NCBI GenBank assembly: GCA_964397485.1
Contig: CAYNHT010000002.1
Span: forward strand, 182,326 to 246,325
Source of the DNA: CAYNHT01 sp964397485
GTDB lineage: Bacteria; Bacillota_I; Bacilli_A; RF39; UBA660
Direction of reading: 5' to 3'
Length of the DNA stretch: 64,000 bases
Shown here: positions 14,649-23,960 of the stretch, piece by piece
Position numbering within the stretch: position 1 is the stretch's first letter
Layout: every line of letters begins with the position of its first letter
Translations under genes and position numbers: made by a program
The notes under the pieces: generated by a model
What the model was told of the DNA's origin: nothing
The model's database searches: none
The model's input: the letters and a program-made list of their open reading frames with translations, nothing else

Positions 14649-17369
14649 ATGAAGTTATTTGTAAAATTAAATGTATCTATATTAATAATTCTTATATCTT
14701 TTTTTGCGATTTTTGATGTTAATAGTATTAATAATCATACTAATACTCAATTAATTGATTTATCTTCAAATGATCCAGTAAAAGTATATCAAGCAGGAAA
14801 AGGTAAGTCTAAATATAAAAGTAATGAATTAATAATAAATTTCAATGTTGAAGATTATAGTTATCTTGAAGACAAATATAATATAAAAGTTAATGATAAA
14901 CTTGATAGTGATAATTATTTGATTGAATTTAATCCTAATGAATATACAATGGAAGAAATATTAATATTAGCTAATAAAGAACCTGGTATTGAATATGCAG
15001 AACCTAACTATGTTATGAAATTAGCATATTCACCAGTTTCTGAACAGTTTTATGATTATCTTTGGGCATTTAAAAACCCAACATACGGTATTAATATTAC
15101 ACCAGTTTGGGATGAAACTTTTGGACGTGATGAAGTTGTAGTAGCGATTGCTGATTCTGGTATTGATTATACCCACCCTGATTTGATATCTAATATATGG
15201 ATTAATACTGAGGAAATATTAGGTAATGGTATAGATGATGACGGTAATGGATATATAGACGATTATTACGGTTGGAATTTTTATCAAAATAATAATAATG
15301 TAATGGATTACAATGGGCATGGTACACATGTAGGGGGAATAATTGCTGCCGAAATAAATGGGGAAGGAATCGTAGGAACTGCACCTAATGTAAAAATTAT
15401 GGCCTTAAAAGTTAGTGACATAGAAGGAAATGTATATTTAGATAAAGTTGTTTCTTCAATAAATTATGCGGTCAATAAAGGAGTTAAGATATTTAATTTT
15501 TCATTTGGAGGACCTGTCCAATATCAAGCTTTTGGCAATGCAATTGCTAACACGGATGCTTTGTTTTTATGTGCTGCAGGTAATGATGGTACTAATAACG
15601 ATATTTTACCTTTCTATCCAGCAAGTTATAACTATAATAATATTATTTCAGTTGCTGCTCATAGAGAAACAGGTGTTTTAGCGGACTTTTCTAATTATGG
15701 AATCAATTCTGTAGATGTATCTGCTCCTGGCCATAATATTTTAAGCACCTATCCGCTATCACTCACACCAGATGGATATTATCCGTATATTTACTTTAAT
15801 GGGACCTCGATGGCGGCTCCTTATGTATCTGGTTTAGCTGCTTTACTTTGGAGTCAAAACTCTAATTACAGTGTATCTGAAATACGGAATTATATTTTAA
15901 GTAATGTTAAAACGTATGGTTCATTTACAACAAAGGTATCTACAGGAGGTATTATAGATGCTTCAAAATCATATAGCGCGCTTATAGATTCACTATACGA
16001 TGGTGGAAGTGGTACGATTGAAGACCCATATCTTATCTCCAATGTGGAGCAATTTAATAATATAAGAAATAATTTAGCTGCCTCTTATAGATTAACAAGT
16101 AATTTAGATTTTACTTATGATACGACTAATGTTAATGGTTTATTTTATAATAATGGTAAAGGTTGGTTACCAATTGGTAATAACGAAAGTAGCAGTAGTG
16201 GTTATACTGGTAATGCTTTTAATGGAAATTTTGATGGAAATGGATATGTAATAAAGGGTTTGAATATTAATCGTCCGAGTGAATATTATTTAGGATTATT
16301 TGGTAATGTTGTTGGAATTGATACAGAGCATTCCACGATCAAAAATCTTATCTTAGAAAACGGAAATATTAAAGGTCAAGGATATATAGGTGGATTGATT
16401 GGCTATGCACAATATGTTGATATATCAAATGTTGGGACAAATTTAAATATTATTGCATCAGACATGTATATAGGTGGGGTTGTTGGTTATATAGAGGGCA
16501 ATATTAATAAATCATATAATACTGCTTTAATCGAAGCTTCTAGTAAAGCTGGTGGTATAGCCGGATCAATAATGGGTGATATTTATGATACCTTTAATTT
16601 AGGGATAATGAATAGGTATAACGATATTAATGTTACTGATAGTGGCGGAATCGTTGGTGTATTATCTGGTAGTATGTCAAATTCATATAATTTGGGTATG
16701 TTAAGAGACAATAATTTTAAATTTTTTGTTGGACTTAATAATGGAGGAATTATTGATAATGTTTACTATTATAATCCATATAATTTAAATGAGGATATAT
16801 ATGGTGTACAATTGACGGAATCTGAAATATATGAAAGTGAAAGTTATATAAACTTTGATTTTGATAATGTATGGCAAATAAACATTAATAGTAAACTGCC
16901 AACATTAAGAGGAATGCCTTTTCATCAATTAACTGATTATAATGTGGCTGATAAGTTAACTTTGAATATAAAAAAGGACCAGTCTTATAATTTAAATATC
17001 ACAAATAATCCTAGCTTTAATTTAAGAAAAAATTATGTTTACAGTAGTGATGATGAAAATATTGTTACCGTTGATAAAAATGGAAAGATTACACCTATAA
17101 AGATAGGGAATGCTGTCATAGAAATATATTCGATTGAACTGGGCGTTTCTAAATATATAGATGTTGAAGTAAAGATAGTTAAGGGTGATGTAAATAATGA
17201 CGGTAATGTAACTATTACAGATTTGGTAAAGTTAAGTCGTCATCTAGCTGGATTAGAAACTATTCAAAGCAACTATTTAGAAAACGCTGATATTAATAAT
17301 GATGGTAATGTAACTATTACAGATTTAGTAAAACTAAGTCGTCATCTAGCTGGATTGGAGGGAATATAA
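14649..17369 (+). CDS. Secreted subtilisin-like protease with GLUG repeats and C-terminal dockerin
   Basis: A 906-residue extracellular serine protease. In order: signal peptide (1-26); inhibitor-type propeptide (about 55-122); S8 domain with catalytic D169 (IADSGID), H224 (NGHGTHVGG), oxyanion N312 and S387 (NGTSMAAP); a GLUG-type beta-repeat region (about 452-758, with SGTIEDPYLIS, GYIGGLIGY and GGVVGY turns); an Ig-like segment; and a type I dockerin (845-906) made of two nearly identical halves, each with an NNDGNVTITDLVKLSRHLAGLE-type calcium loop and helix. The next gene, 1 bp away, starts with a cohesin-like domain, the partner fold of dockerins. The protease is therefore probably docked on the cell surface. 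All triad residues are intact. Confidence 0.93.
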   Translation: MKLFVKLNVSILIILISFFAIFDVNSINNHTNTQLIDLSSNDPVKVYQAGKGKSKYKSNELIINFNVEDYSYLEDKYNIKVNDKLDSDNYLIEFNPNEYTMEEILILANKEPGIEYAEPNYVMKLAYSPVSEQFYDYLWAFKNPTYGINITPVWDETFGRDEVVVAIADSGIDYTHPDLISNIWINTEEILGNGIDDDGNGYIDDYYGWNFYQNNNNVMDYNGHGTHVGGIIAAEINGEGIVGTAPNVKIMALKVSDIEGNVYLDKVVSSINYAVNKGVKIFNFSFGGPVQYQAFGNAIANTDALFLCAAGNDGTNNDILPFYPASYNYNNIISVAAHRETGVLADFSNYGINSVDVSAPGHNILSTYPLSLTPDGYYPYIYFNGTSMAAPYVSGLAALLWSQNSNYSVSEIRNYILSNVKTYGSFTTKVSTGGIIDASKSYSALIDSLYDGGSGTIEDPYLISNVEQFNNIRNNLAASYRLTSNLDFTYDTTNVNGLFYNNGKGWLPIGNNESSSSGYTGNAFNGNFDGNGYVIKGLNINRPSEYYLGLFGNVVGIDTEHSTIKNLILENGNIKGQGYIGGLIGYAQYVDISNVGTNLNIIASDMYIGGVVGYIEGNINKSYNTALIEASSKAGGIAGSIMGDIYDTFNLGIMNRYNDINVTDSGGIVGVLSGSMSNSYNLGMLRDNNFKFFVGLNNGGIIDNVYYYNPYNLNEDIYGVQLTESEIYESESYINFDFDNVWQININSKLPTLRGMPFHQLTDYNVADKLTLNIKKDQSYNLNITNNPSFNLRKNYVYSSDDENIVTVDKNGKITPIKIGNAVIEIYSIELGVSKYIDVEVKIVKGDVNNDGNVTITDLVKLSRHLAGLETIQSNYLENADINNDGNVTITDLVKLSRHLAGLEGI

Positions 17370-17370
17370 A

Positions 17371-18975
17371 ATGAAAAAGAAATTGATTTATCTGGTACTA
17401 TTAATGGGATTATTTATTGTGCTTCCTGTTAAGGCTGCCAATTTTTCAACATCAATAAGTGGGGTTTCTAATATAGCCTTAAACCAACAATTTACTGTTA
17501 CTTTTAATGTTGTTAATGGAACAAATATTATGGGGGTTGATGGATTATTAAATTATGATTCTTCCAAACTTACATTAGTGTCATCATCTGGATTAAATGG
17601 TTTTACTGTTGTAACGGGAAGTAGGTTAGTTGCATATAAGACAACGGGAAAATCTGGAACTTTTGGGTTTGCTACTTTTACTTTTAAAGCAAAAAGTACT
17701 TTTACTGCAGGGCAAAGTACAACAATCTCTTTATCTGATGTTAAAGGATCTAATGGTAGTGATATAAGTGGTAGTAGTAGTGTAAAAACGATTAAAGTTG
17801 TCTCTAGTAATAATAATCTATCATCTTTAAAAATTGATGGAACAACTATTAGTGGTTTTAGTCCTACCAAGACTTCTTATAGTATAACTGTACCTAACAA
17901 TAAAAATTCTGTTGCAATTAGTGCTGTAGCTGAAAGTTCTAGCAGTAACATTATTGGAACTGGCAATAAAAATTTAAATGTTTATGCAAATACTTATAAC
18001 ATTGTAGTTACAGCGGAAAATGGTTCTAAAAAAACATATACTATAACTATATATCGCAAAGATGCGGATGGTTTAACTTCCCCAAAGTCTACAGATAGTA
18101 CATTGAAAAATTTAAAAGTAACTAATTATGATATTAAATTTAATTCATCAACAACAAAGTATGACTTGAAAGTAGATAATAATATAACAAATTTAAAGGT
18201 TGAAGCATTGTCAAATAGTGATAAAGCTAAGGTTACTATAGATAATCCTAGTGAATTAAAAGTGGGTATTAATATTATTAAAATTACTGTACAGGCTGAG
18301 GATAATTCGGTAACTGAATATGTGATAAATGTTACAAGAAGTGGTGAGGGCCCTACAACGACTTTAGATAAACTGATTGATATAGTAAAAACAACAACGG
18401 CAAATACTATAAATGTTGATATAAAAGATAATAATACTGAAATAAGTTCTGATATGTTAAATGAAATAAAAAATAGTCAGAAGCAAGTTATTATAAATCA
18501 TTATAATTCTAGTGATAACATAACTTACATTTGGAAAATAAATGGTACTAAGTTGATTAATGACAAAACTATAAATACTAATATAAATTTCACTTCTCCA
18601 AATGTAGAGGCTATTAACGAATTGACTAATTATTCTAATTATCTTATATTAAATTTTGATCATTCAGGTGATTTGCCAGAAAACACAACTGTTACAATAT
18701 ATGTGGGCGATAAATATAAAGATGGTGATGTATTAAAATTATATTATTATTCATCAGAAGACAATAAGATAGAATTAAATCGTGATAATTTAAAGGTGGA
18801 AAATGGTTATGTAGAATTCGAACTAGAACATTGTTCTGAGTACTTATTGTCAATGGCTAATTTTACGAGAGCTAATATTGAGAGTAATACAACTATATTA
18901 CTTTTGCAGATAATTCTAGTAATTGAGACAATTTTTATAGCATACTTACTAATAAAGAAAAAAATAACGGGTTAA
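17371..18975 (+). CDS. Membrane-anchored cohesin-like scaffold with cadherin-like domains
   Basis: 534 residues. Signal peptide (1-22); a cohesin-type beta sandwich (about 25-144) with the pattern FTVTFNVVNGTNIMGVDGLLNYDSSKL, then GTFGFATFTFKAK; two cadherin-like beta-sandwich domains (about 150-229 and 243-323; SPTKTSYSITVP, KTYTITIYRK); an unassigned extracellular region (330-500); one C-terminal helix (about 507-529) with a KKK stop-transfer tail. It lies 1 bp after the dockerin protease, so it is the natural anchor for it. Cohesin domains are also used in other Gram-positive surface adhesins, so direct binding is strongly suggested but unproven. It has one cohesin only, unlike multi-cohesin cellulosome scaffoldins. 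Confidence 0.82.
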   Translation: MKKKLIYLVLLMGLFIVLPVKAANFSTSISGVSNIALNQQFTVTFNVVNGTNIMGVDGLLNYDSSKLTLVSSSGLNGFTVVTGSRLVAYKTTGKSGTFGFATFTFKAKSTFTAGQSTTISLSDVKGSNGSDISGSSSVKTIKVVSSNNNLSSLKIDGTTISGFSPTKTSYSITVPNNKNSVAISAVAESSSSNIIGTGNKNLNVYANTYNIVVTAENGSKKTYTITIYRKDADGLTSPKSTDSTLKNLKVTNYDIKFNSSTTKYDLKVDNNITNLKVEALSNSDKAKVTIDNPSELKVGINIIKITVQAEDNSVTEYVINVTRSGEGPTTTLDKLIDIVKTTTANTINVDIKDNNTEISSDMLNEIKNSQKQVIINHYNSSDNITYIWKINGTKLINDKTINTNINFTSPNVEAINELTNYSNYLILNFDHSGDLPENTTVTIYVGDKYKDGDVLKLYYYSSEDNKIELNRDNLKVENGYVEFELEHCSEYLLSMANFTRANIESNTTILLLQIILVIETIFIAYLLIKKKITG

Positions 18976-19016
18976 ATAATTTCAAACAAAAAAGCTAAAA
19001 ATAAGATTTAGTTTTT

Positions 19017-19106
19017 TTACCAACCACAATTACAGAAAATAATTACTAAAAGAATGAAAATAACTATTATAAAACTTGCGTTTGTACCTGATTTACATGG
19101 TTTCAT
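19017..19106 (-). CDS. YjcZ-like mini-protein 1
   Basis: A 29-residue peptide. A short polar start (MKPCKSGTNAS) precedes one hydrophobic helix of 14 residues (FIIVIFILLVIIF) and a CNCGW end. This plan matches the YjcZ/YhfH-like sporulation mini-proteins of Bacilli. Start ATG 19104-19106 follows a perfect GAAAGGAGAG site. It is the main content of the otherwise empty stretch 18976-19310. Two related peptides lie at 22667-22801 and 33623-33712. Confidence 0.7.
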   Translation of the reverse strand: MKPCKSGTNASFIIVIFILLVIIFCNCGW

Positions 19107-19310
19107 GTAATCTCTCCTTTCAATTCCACTTTAGTGAAATTAGTGGACTATAATAAATATAATATGAATACATAATTTTTTTGTTCCTTGTTCTAATCTA
19201 TCTAATATAACATATTAAAATAGAAATAATACGACTATATAATAAACCCAGATATTATGAATATAGTAAAAATAATTCTTTTTTTGTTATAATGTTGTTA
19301 GGTGATTAAA

Positions 19311-19655
19311 ATGAAAGAATATAACAATATTGATCAATATATAAGTGTTTTTCCTGAAAATATTCAAATTAAGTTGCAAGAAATTCGAGAAGTTATAAAG
19401 AAAAGTGCTCCAGAGGCTATAGAAACTATAAATTACCAAATGCCTACATTTAAACTTAATGGTAATTTAGTACATTTTGCTGCGTATAAAAATCATATTG
19501 GTTTTTATCCTGGACCTCGTGCTATTGAGGTGTTTAAAGAAAAATTAAGTAAATATAAAACCACAAAAGGGACTATTCAGTTTCGTTTAGATGAACCGAT
19601 CCCATTTGAAATAATAGATGAAATAGTTAAATTTCGAGTTAGCAACAGTAAATAA
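19311..19655 (+). CDS. DUF1801 / YdhG-like protein
   Basis: A 114-residue cytoplasmic protein of the DUF1801 family, related to the B. subtilis iron-chaperone Fra/YdhG. Recognisable are IDQYISVFPENIQIKLQEIR, APEAIETINYQMPTFKLNG, HFAAYKNHIGFYPG and the C-terminal GTIQFRLDEPIPFEII. Start: a GTG at 19302 is possible but lies inside the AGGTG ribosome site (19300-19304), so ATG 19311 is chosen. Iron handling is known only for some relatives, so function is tentative. Monocistronic, with a TATAAT about 20 bp upstream. Confidence 0.85.
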   Translation: MKEYNNIDQYISVFPENIQIKLQEIREVIKKSAPEAIETINYQMPTFKLNGNLVHFAAYKNHIGFYPGPRAIEVFKEKLSKYKTTKGTIQFRLDEPIPFEIIDEIVKFRVSNSK

Positions 19656-19668
19656 ATGATATTTTGTA

Positions 19669-19677
19669 TGATATAAT
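19669..19677 (+). promoter_or_regulatory. Extended -10 promoter of DUF2207-like gene
   Basis: TGA plus TATAAT (19672-19677), only 15 bp before ATG 19693, so any leader is very short. Confidence 0.55.
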
Positions 19678-19692
19678 TAGTATGGTGATACT

Positions 19693-20721
19693 ATGAAGAA
19701 AAAAGGTAAAATAGTACGTAATATAGGAATAGTTATTTTTTCTATATATGTTATCCCTATGGTTTTCGGATTTTATGCGATGGAATTCCATCCTATTTTT
19801 GCGCTTTTGCTGGGTTTTATCGTGGCTTTTTTTATGGCATTGATGATTGTTCTATGGATAAAAATGATAATATTTGTATTTACAGAACCAATAAAAAAAG
19901 TTAATAAGGTTAGACGATTGCAAGATGCTAAATATGTTGAATCTAGCGATTATAAATATGTAAGAAATATACCTAATAATTATAGCCCAGCTTTAGCTAG
20001 TTTAATATTAGACCAATCTATTGAAAGTAATAAAGATGTAATCGCAACAACTCTTTATTTAATTAACCACGGTTATTTAAAAGAACAAGAGGGCAAGATT
20101 GTAGTTACTAATAAGGACAATCGTAATCTAATGTCTCATGAATTATATTTAATTGGTATTTATGAGAAGAAAAGTGCTTTTTCTCCAATAAAGTGGCGAG
20201 ATAATATAATTAGTGATGCTAATAATGAGAATTTAATAGAAAAAAGACATACATTAGATACTAATGATAAAATAAAATTGGCAGCCAATTTAATACTTCC
20301 TATTTTAGTGGTAATTACATTATTCAATTTAATTATGTGGTTAATGTCGTTAGAAAACATAATCTTATTTATTCCGTCTTTATTAATTATGATGGCTTTT
20401 CCAATGATTGTTTTATCAGTTGTTATATATGATTTTTTCTATTTTGCCTCATATATAAGTAAGGATATTAAACTAACGAAAACAGGATTGCGTGAACAAG
20501 AAAATATGGCTAAGTTTAAGAACTTTTTACAAGATTTTTCTAACATTCAAAAAAGGAATACCGAAGAGGTTATTCTTTGGGAAGATTATTTAACATTTGC
20601 TGTTGCACTAGATGTTAATAAACAAGTATATTGGGACGAAAAATTTAGAAATAAAATCAAAGCAACTAGCAATACTATTCAATTTGAATTTATCAATGAA
20701 TTAAGTAAATTAGGTAGTTAG
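19693..20721 (+). CDS. DUF2207-like membrane protein lacking the N-terminal domain
   Basis: 342 residues. Two membrane helices (about 10-30, 35-60), a cytoplasmic winged-helix-like region (VIATTLYLINHGYLKEQEGKIVV), then two more helices (about 195-245), and the family's C-terminal signature LTKTGLREQENMAKFKNFLQDFSN...EEVILWEDYLTFAVALDVNKQV. This matches the second half of DUF2207 (YciQ-type) proteins; the usual N-terminal beta domain and signal peptide are absent. Function unknown. It has its own promoter and terminator. Confidence 0.78.
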   Translation: MKKKGKIVRNIGIVIFSIYVIPMVFGFYAMEFHPIFALLLGFIVAFFMALMIVLWIKMIIFVFTEPIKKVNKVRRLQDAKYVESSDYKYVRNIPNNYSPALASLILDQSIESNKDVIATTLYLINHGYLKEQEGKIVVTNKDNRNLMSHELYLIGIYEKKSAFSPIKWRDNIISDANNENLIEKRHTLDTNDKIKLAANLILPILVVITLFNLIMWLMSLENIILFIPSLLIMMAFPMIVLSVVIYDFFYFASYISKDIKLTKTGLREQENMAKFKNFLQDFSNIQKRNTEEVILWEDYLTFAVALDVNKQVYWDEKFRNKIKATSNTIQFEFINELSKLGS

Positions 20722-20732
20722 ATAACTATATG

Positions 20733-20758
20733 ACGAAACGTTTGTTTCGTTTTTTTTT
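20733..20758 (+). terminator. Terminator of DUF2207-like gene
   Basis: ACGAAAC (20733-20739) with GTTTCGT (20744-20750), GTTT loop, eight T. Confidence 0.9.
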
Positions 20759-20781
20759 GTGAAAAAGTAGTCATATTTCTG

Positions 20782-20790
20782 TGATATAAT
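20782..20790 (+). promoter_or_regulatory. Extended -10 promoter of ABC exporter gene
   Basis: TGA plus TATAAT (20785-20790), 22 bp before ATG 20813. Confidence 0.6.
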
Positions 20791-20812
20791 ATATTAAAAT
20801 GGAGTGGTATTT

Positions 20813-22549
20813 ATGAAATTTATGAAGATGTTTAAAACTATTTGGAAATATATAAGGCCAGATAAATATAAATTTATCATATTTATTACACTAACTGTTG
20901 GACTTACAATTTTATCATTAATATATCCTTACTTATATGGTAAGACACTAGAAGCCCTTGTTAATATTGATATGAAGTTATTCATATTTTTTCTCTTACT
21001 ATCTAATGGGATTGATTTTATTGAAATTATTTTTTTTCAATATATAAAAGATCGTTTACATGATATACTGGAATTAAATTTTATGAAACGCATTAGTAAA
21101 GATTTATACAGCAAGGTTTTAAAAATGCCAGTTAAAGCCTTTGATGAACATAATGTTGGGGAATATATAAATCGTATTTATAATGACCCTGACAAAATAA
21201 TTGAACTTATTGGAAGAATAATCAAACTACTTACTCGGGTATTAAATGCAATATTTATTATAATATTATCCTTTACAATTTCATGGATAATAACAATTGA
21301 ATTATTATTAATGGTTATCGTTATATACTTTTTATCTAAACTATATTATCCAAAGATTAGAAAAAATGAAAAGGAAATGAGAGAGTGTACTGATCAATTT
21401 GTCAGTAAATCGACACAGACTTTAATTGGTGTGAGAGAAGTTAAAGTGCTAGGTTTAAGGAGAGTTGTCAGTGATCTTATTTTTAAAAACATAGATTCTA
21501 TATATAATAAAAAATTAATAGGTAGAAAATATGAAGTCGTTTATAATAAAATTATATGGGCAATCTCAGTTATATTTGAAGTTATAATAATTTTTACAGC
21601 AGGGTATATGTTCTTTAAGGAACATATATCATTAGCCCTGTTATTAGCTTTTTATAACTATACTCACCGTGTTTTTGATGTATCTCGAGAGGTATCAGAC
21701 CTTGGTGTTTTATATCAAAGGGTATTGGTATCAATGAATAGAATAATAGAGATTTTGGATAATAAATTATATGATGACGAGGTATATGGTGTAACTAATA
21801 TAGATTCTATAAATGGTGAAGTCGAATTTAGCAATATCAATTTTGATTATGACGGTACTTCTAAAGTTTTAAAAAACTTAAATATAAAATTTGAAACTGG
21901 GAAGAAAATTGCTATTGTTGGAAAAAGTGGAATGGGAAAATCAACGATATTTAATTTATTACTAAAATTATATGAACCTAAATCAGGTAAAATATTAATA
22001 GATGGAATTGATATTAGAGAGATAAACGAGGAAAGTTTAAGAAAACATATTTCAATCATTAGACAAGAACCATACTTATTTAATATGAGTATTATGGAAA
22101 ATTTCAAACTCGTAAATCCTGATATAACACTAGAAGAAGTGCGAAAGCAGTGTGAACAAACATATATTGATGAATATATAATGTCATTACCTAAGCAATA
22201 CGACACCATAATTGGAGAAGGTGGCATAAATTTATCTGGTGGACAGAAACAAAGACTTGCGATTGCTAGAACATTGGATAAAAGATCTAAGATAATTCTT
22301 TTTGACGAGGCTACATCAGCTCTAGATAATGAATCACAACTTTATATAAAAAAGACAATTGATAGTATGGTAAAGGATCATACAATCATTATTATAGCGC
22401 ATAGATTATCTACAATTCTTGATGCTGATGTAATATTTCTAATTGATGATGGTAAAGTTATAGCTACCGGAACTCATAAGGAACTATTAGAAAAAAGTGA
22501 AATATATCGCAATTTATATACTCCTGAACTACTAGAACTTAATATATAG
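20813..22549 (+). CDS. ABC exporter, fused membrane and ATPase domains
   Basis: A 578-residue half-transporter of the ABCB/MsbA type. Six membrane helices (about 15-300) are fused to an ATPase domain with Walker A VGKSGMGKST, Q-loop ISIIRQEPYLF, signature NLSGGQKQR, Walker B IILFDEATSALD and switch IIIAHRLST, so all catalytic motifs are intact. It would act as a homodimer, since no partner gene is adjacent. The ATG at 20813 is preferred over GTG 20804, which overlaps the GGAG ribosome site. Substrate unknown: lipid, peptide or drug are all possible. Confidence 0.9.
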   Translation: MKFMKMFKTIWKYIRPDKYKFIIFITLTVGLTILSLIYPYLYGKTLEALVNIDMKLFIFFLLLSNGIDFIEIIFFQYIKDRLHDILELNFMKRISKDLYSKVLKMPVKAFDEHNVGEYINRIYNDPDKIIELIGRIIKLLTRVLNAIFIIILSFTISWIITIELLLMVIVIYFLSKLYYPKIRKNEKEMRECTDQFVSKSTQTLIGVREVKVLGLRRVVSDLIFKNIDSIYNKKLIGRKYEVVYNKIIWAISVIFEVIIIFTAGYMFFKEHISLALLLAFYNYTHRVFDVSREVSDLGVLYQRVLVSMNRIIEILDNKLYDDEVYGVTNIDSINGEVEFSNINFDYDGTSKVLKNLNIKFETGKKIAIVGKSGMGKSTIFNLLLKLYEPKSGKILIDGIDIREINEESLRKHISIIRQEPYLFNMSIMENFKLVNPDITLEEVRKQCEQTYIDEYIMSLPKQYDTIIGEGGINLSGGQKQRLAIARTLDKRSKIILFDEATSALDNESQLYIKKTIDSMVKDHTIIIIAHRLSTILDADVIFLIDDGKVIATGTHKELLEKSEIYRNLYTPELLELNI

Positions 22550-22572
22550 AAACCTGCAAAAGCGGGTTTTAA
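22550..22572 (+). terminator. Terminator of ABC exporter gene
   Basis: AAACCTGC/GCGGGTTT stem (one G-U), AAAA loop, short T run. Confidence 0.75.
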
Positions 22573-22666
22573 TTTTAAATTAAATTGTCTAATTGGTAGT
22601 ATGTTATAGTTATAAATTGATATTTTGAATATTCTACTATAGGTATATAAAAAGGGAGGGGTAATT

Positions 22667-22801
22667 ATGTATCCGTGTGGAGGACCATGTGGGCCTGGTT
22701 ATGGTTATGGTTATGGCGGTGCAGGAATCATTTGGATAGTTATAATAATATTTATCATTTTTGCGCTATTTTGCTTTAATAGACCATTTAGATATGTATA
22801 A
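22667..22801 (+). CDS. YjcZ-like mini-protein 2
   Basis: 44 residues: a Gly/Tyr/Cys-rich start (MYPCGGPCGPGYGYGYGG), one very hydrophobic helix (IIWIVIIIFIIFALFCF) and a basic end. This is the YjcZ/sporulation mini-protein plan in a longer version. ATG 22667 follows a strong AAAGGGAGGGG site, and a perfect terminator stands directly after the stop, so this is a real gene although short. Location in the spore or forespore membrane is inferred from the family. Confidence 0.75.
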   Translation: MYPCGGPCGPGYGYGYGGAGIIWIVIIIFIIFALFCFNRPFRYV

Positions 22802-22820
22802 ATTGTAGATAAAATGAATT

Positions 22821-22850
22821 AAAACTTACATGCATGTAAGTTTTTTTTAT
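22821..22850 (+). terminator. Terminator of mini-protein 2
   Basis: Nearly fully palindromic stem around ATGCAT (22821-22843) followed by eight T. Confidence 0.9.
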
Positions 22851-22901
22851 TTTGTGGTTAAAAAAATAAAATATTGTAATAATAAAAAGGGAGGTGTATT
22901 A

Positions 22902-23798
22902 ATGGAGTATACAAGTAGTGATGTAGCTATAACAAAATGTTTATTTAAAAAAGAAGTTAATGCCGTTTTAGAGGGTTTGGATTTAATAAAAGCCTCATCT
23001 TTAATTGAACAAAAAGATACAGTTGTTATTGTTCCAAATTGGGTAAATAAGGAAAAACCAGATCCAGAATGTGGAGTAATTGTTGGTCCTGATACTCTAG
23101 AAGCTATTATTAAATGGGTAAAGAAACTAAATCCTAAAAGAATAGTAGTGGCTAGTGGTTCTGGAGGCGGCGATACTAAGGAAGTGATGAAAAAAGTAGG
23201 TTATGACAAGATAATAAAAAAAACGGGTGTAGAATTTATCGACTTAAATAAAGGACCATATGTTGATATAAAATTAGATCACGACTACCCTAGTAAAATA
23301 AAAATAAATAAAATTTATAAAGAAATGACTAAATTAATATCTTTTACTCAATTAAAAGAACATGAAGAGGCAACAATGTCATCTTCTATTAAAAATATCA
23401 CAATGTCTTTTCCCTCGACTGAAGAGCACGGAACCCCAAAAAAAGATGGAGGAATTCATAATGACTTGCATGGATTCATTAGAGCAATGGCACAAAAAAT
23501 TAAAATAGACATATCAATTGTAAGTCTAAATCCGGTTATGGTCGCAACTGGTCCAACAAAAGGAATTAGTAGACATACTGGATTAGTAATAGTAGGAAAT
23601 AATCCTATTAGTGTTGATACGGTATGCGCTAGAATGTTAGGTTTTAAGACACAAGGTGTTAGATATTTATATGAACTTGAGAAAAGAGGGTTAAAGGAAA
23701 CGGATATTAATAACATAAACATTTTAGGAATAGATCTTATCAAAGCCGAGAAGATATTTACTGATAAAGTTTTTGGCAAAAAAACTTCGGTCGATTAA
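22902..23798 (+). CDS. DUF362 family protein
   Basis: A 298-residue cytoplasmic protein of the DUF362 family. Typical segments are DTVVIVPNWVNKEKPDPECGVIVGPDTLEAIIKWV, RIVVASGSGGGDTKEVMKKVGY, ISFTQLKEHEEATMSSSIKN and the C-terminal VGNNPISVDTVCARMLGF. Many DUF362 proteins carry a ferredoxin-like cluster domain, but none is present here. Function unknown. ATG 22902 behind GGGAGG is used; an in-frame ATG at 22830 lies inside the preceding terminator and cannot be the start. Confidence 0.82.
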   Translation: MEYTSSDVAITKCLFKKEVNAVLEGLDLIKASSLIEQKDTVVIVPNWVNKEKPDPECGVIVGPDTLEAIIKWVKKLNPKRIVVASGSGGGDTKEVMKKVGYDKIIKKTGVEFIDLNKGPYVDIKLDHDYPSKIKINKIYKEMTKLISFTQLKEHEEATMSSSIKNITMSFPSTEEHGTPKKDGGIHNDLHGFIRAMAQKIKIDISIVSLNPVMVATGPTKGISRHTGLVIVGNNPISVDTVCARMLGFKTQGVRYLYELEKRGLKETDINNINILGIDLIKAEKIFTDKVFGKKTSVD

Positions 23799-23805
23799 TT
23801 ATATG

Positions 23806-23828
23806 AATCTAGGTGACTAGATTTTTTT
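23806..23828 (+). terminator. Terminator of DUF362 gene
   Basis: AATCTAG (23806-23812) with CTAGATT (23817-23823), GTGA loop, then T run. Confidence 0.85.
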
Positions 23829-23960
23829 GATTTGTAACCAAACTGTATAAGCGGGTGGTATTTATGAGTGAAAACATGTTATAATTAGTAAAATCTAAAA
23901 TATGAGTACTTACGTGCTATATACTGGTTTCAAGATGATTGACAGTAAGGGGATGAGTTT

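Noticed and set aside
22830..22901. Earlier ATG for the DUF362 protein
   Set aside because: It lies inside the perfect terminator hairpin of the preceding mini-gene and has no ribosome site.
23840..23960. Possible riboswitch before the giant prepilin (a c-di-GMP type was considered)
   Set aside because: The conserved core of c-di-GMP riboswitches could not be found in this 120-bp stretch.
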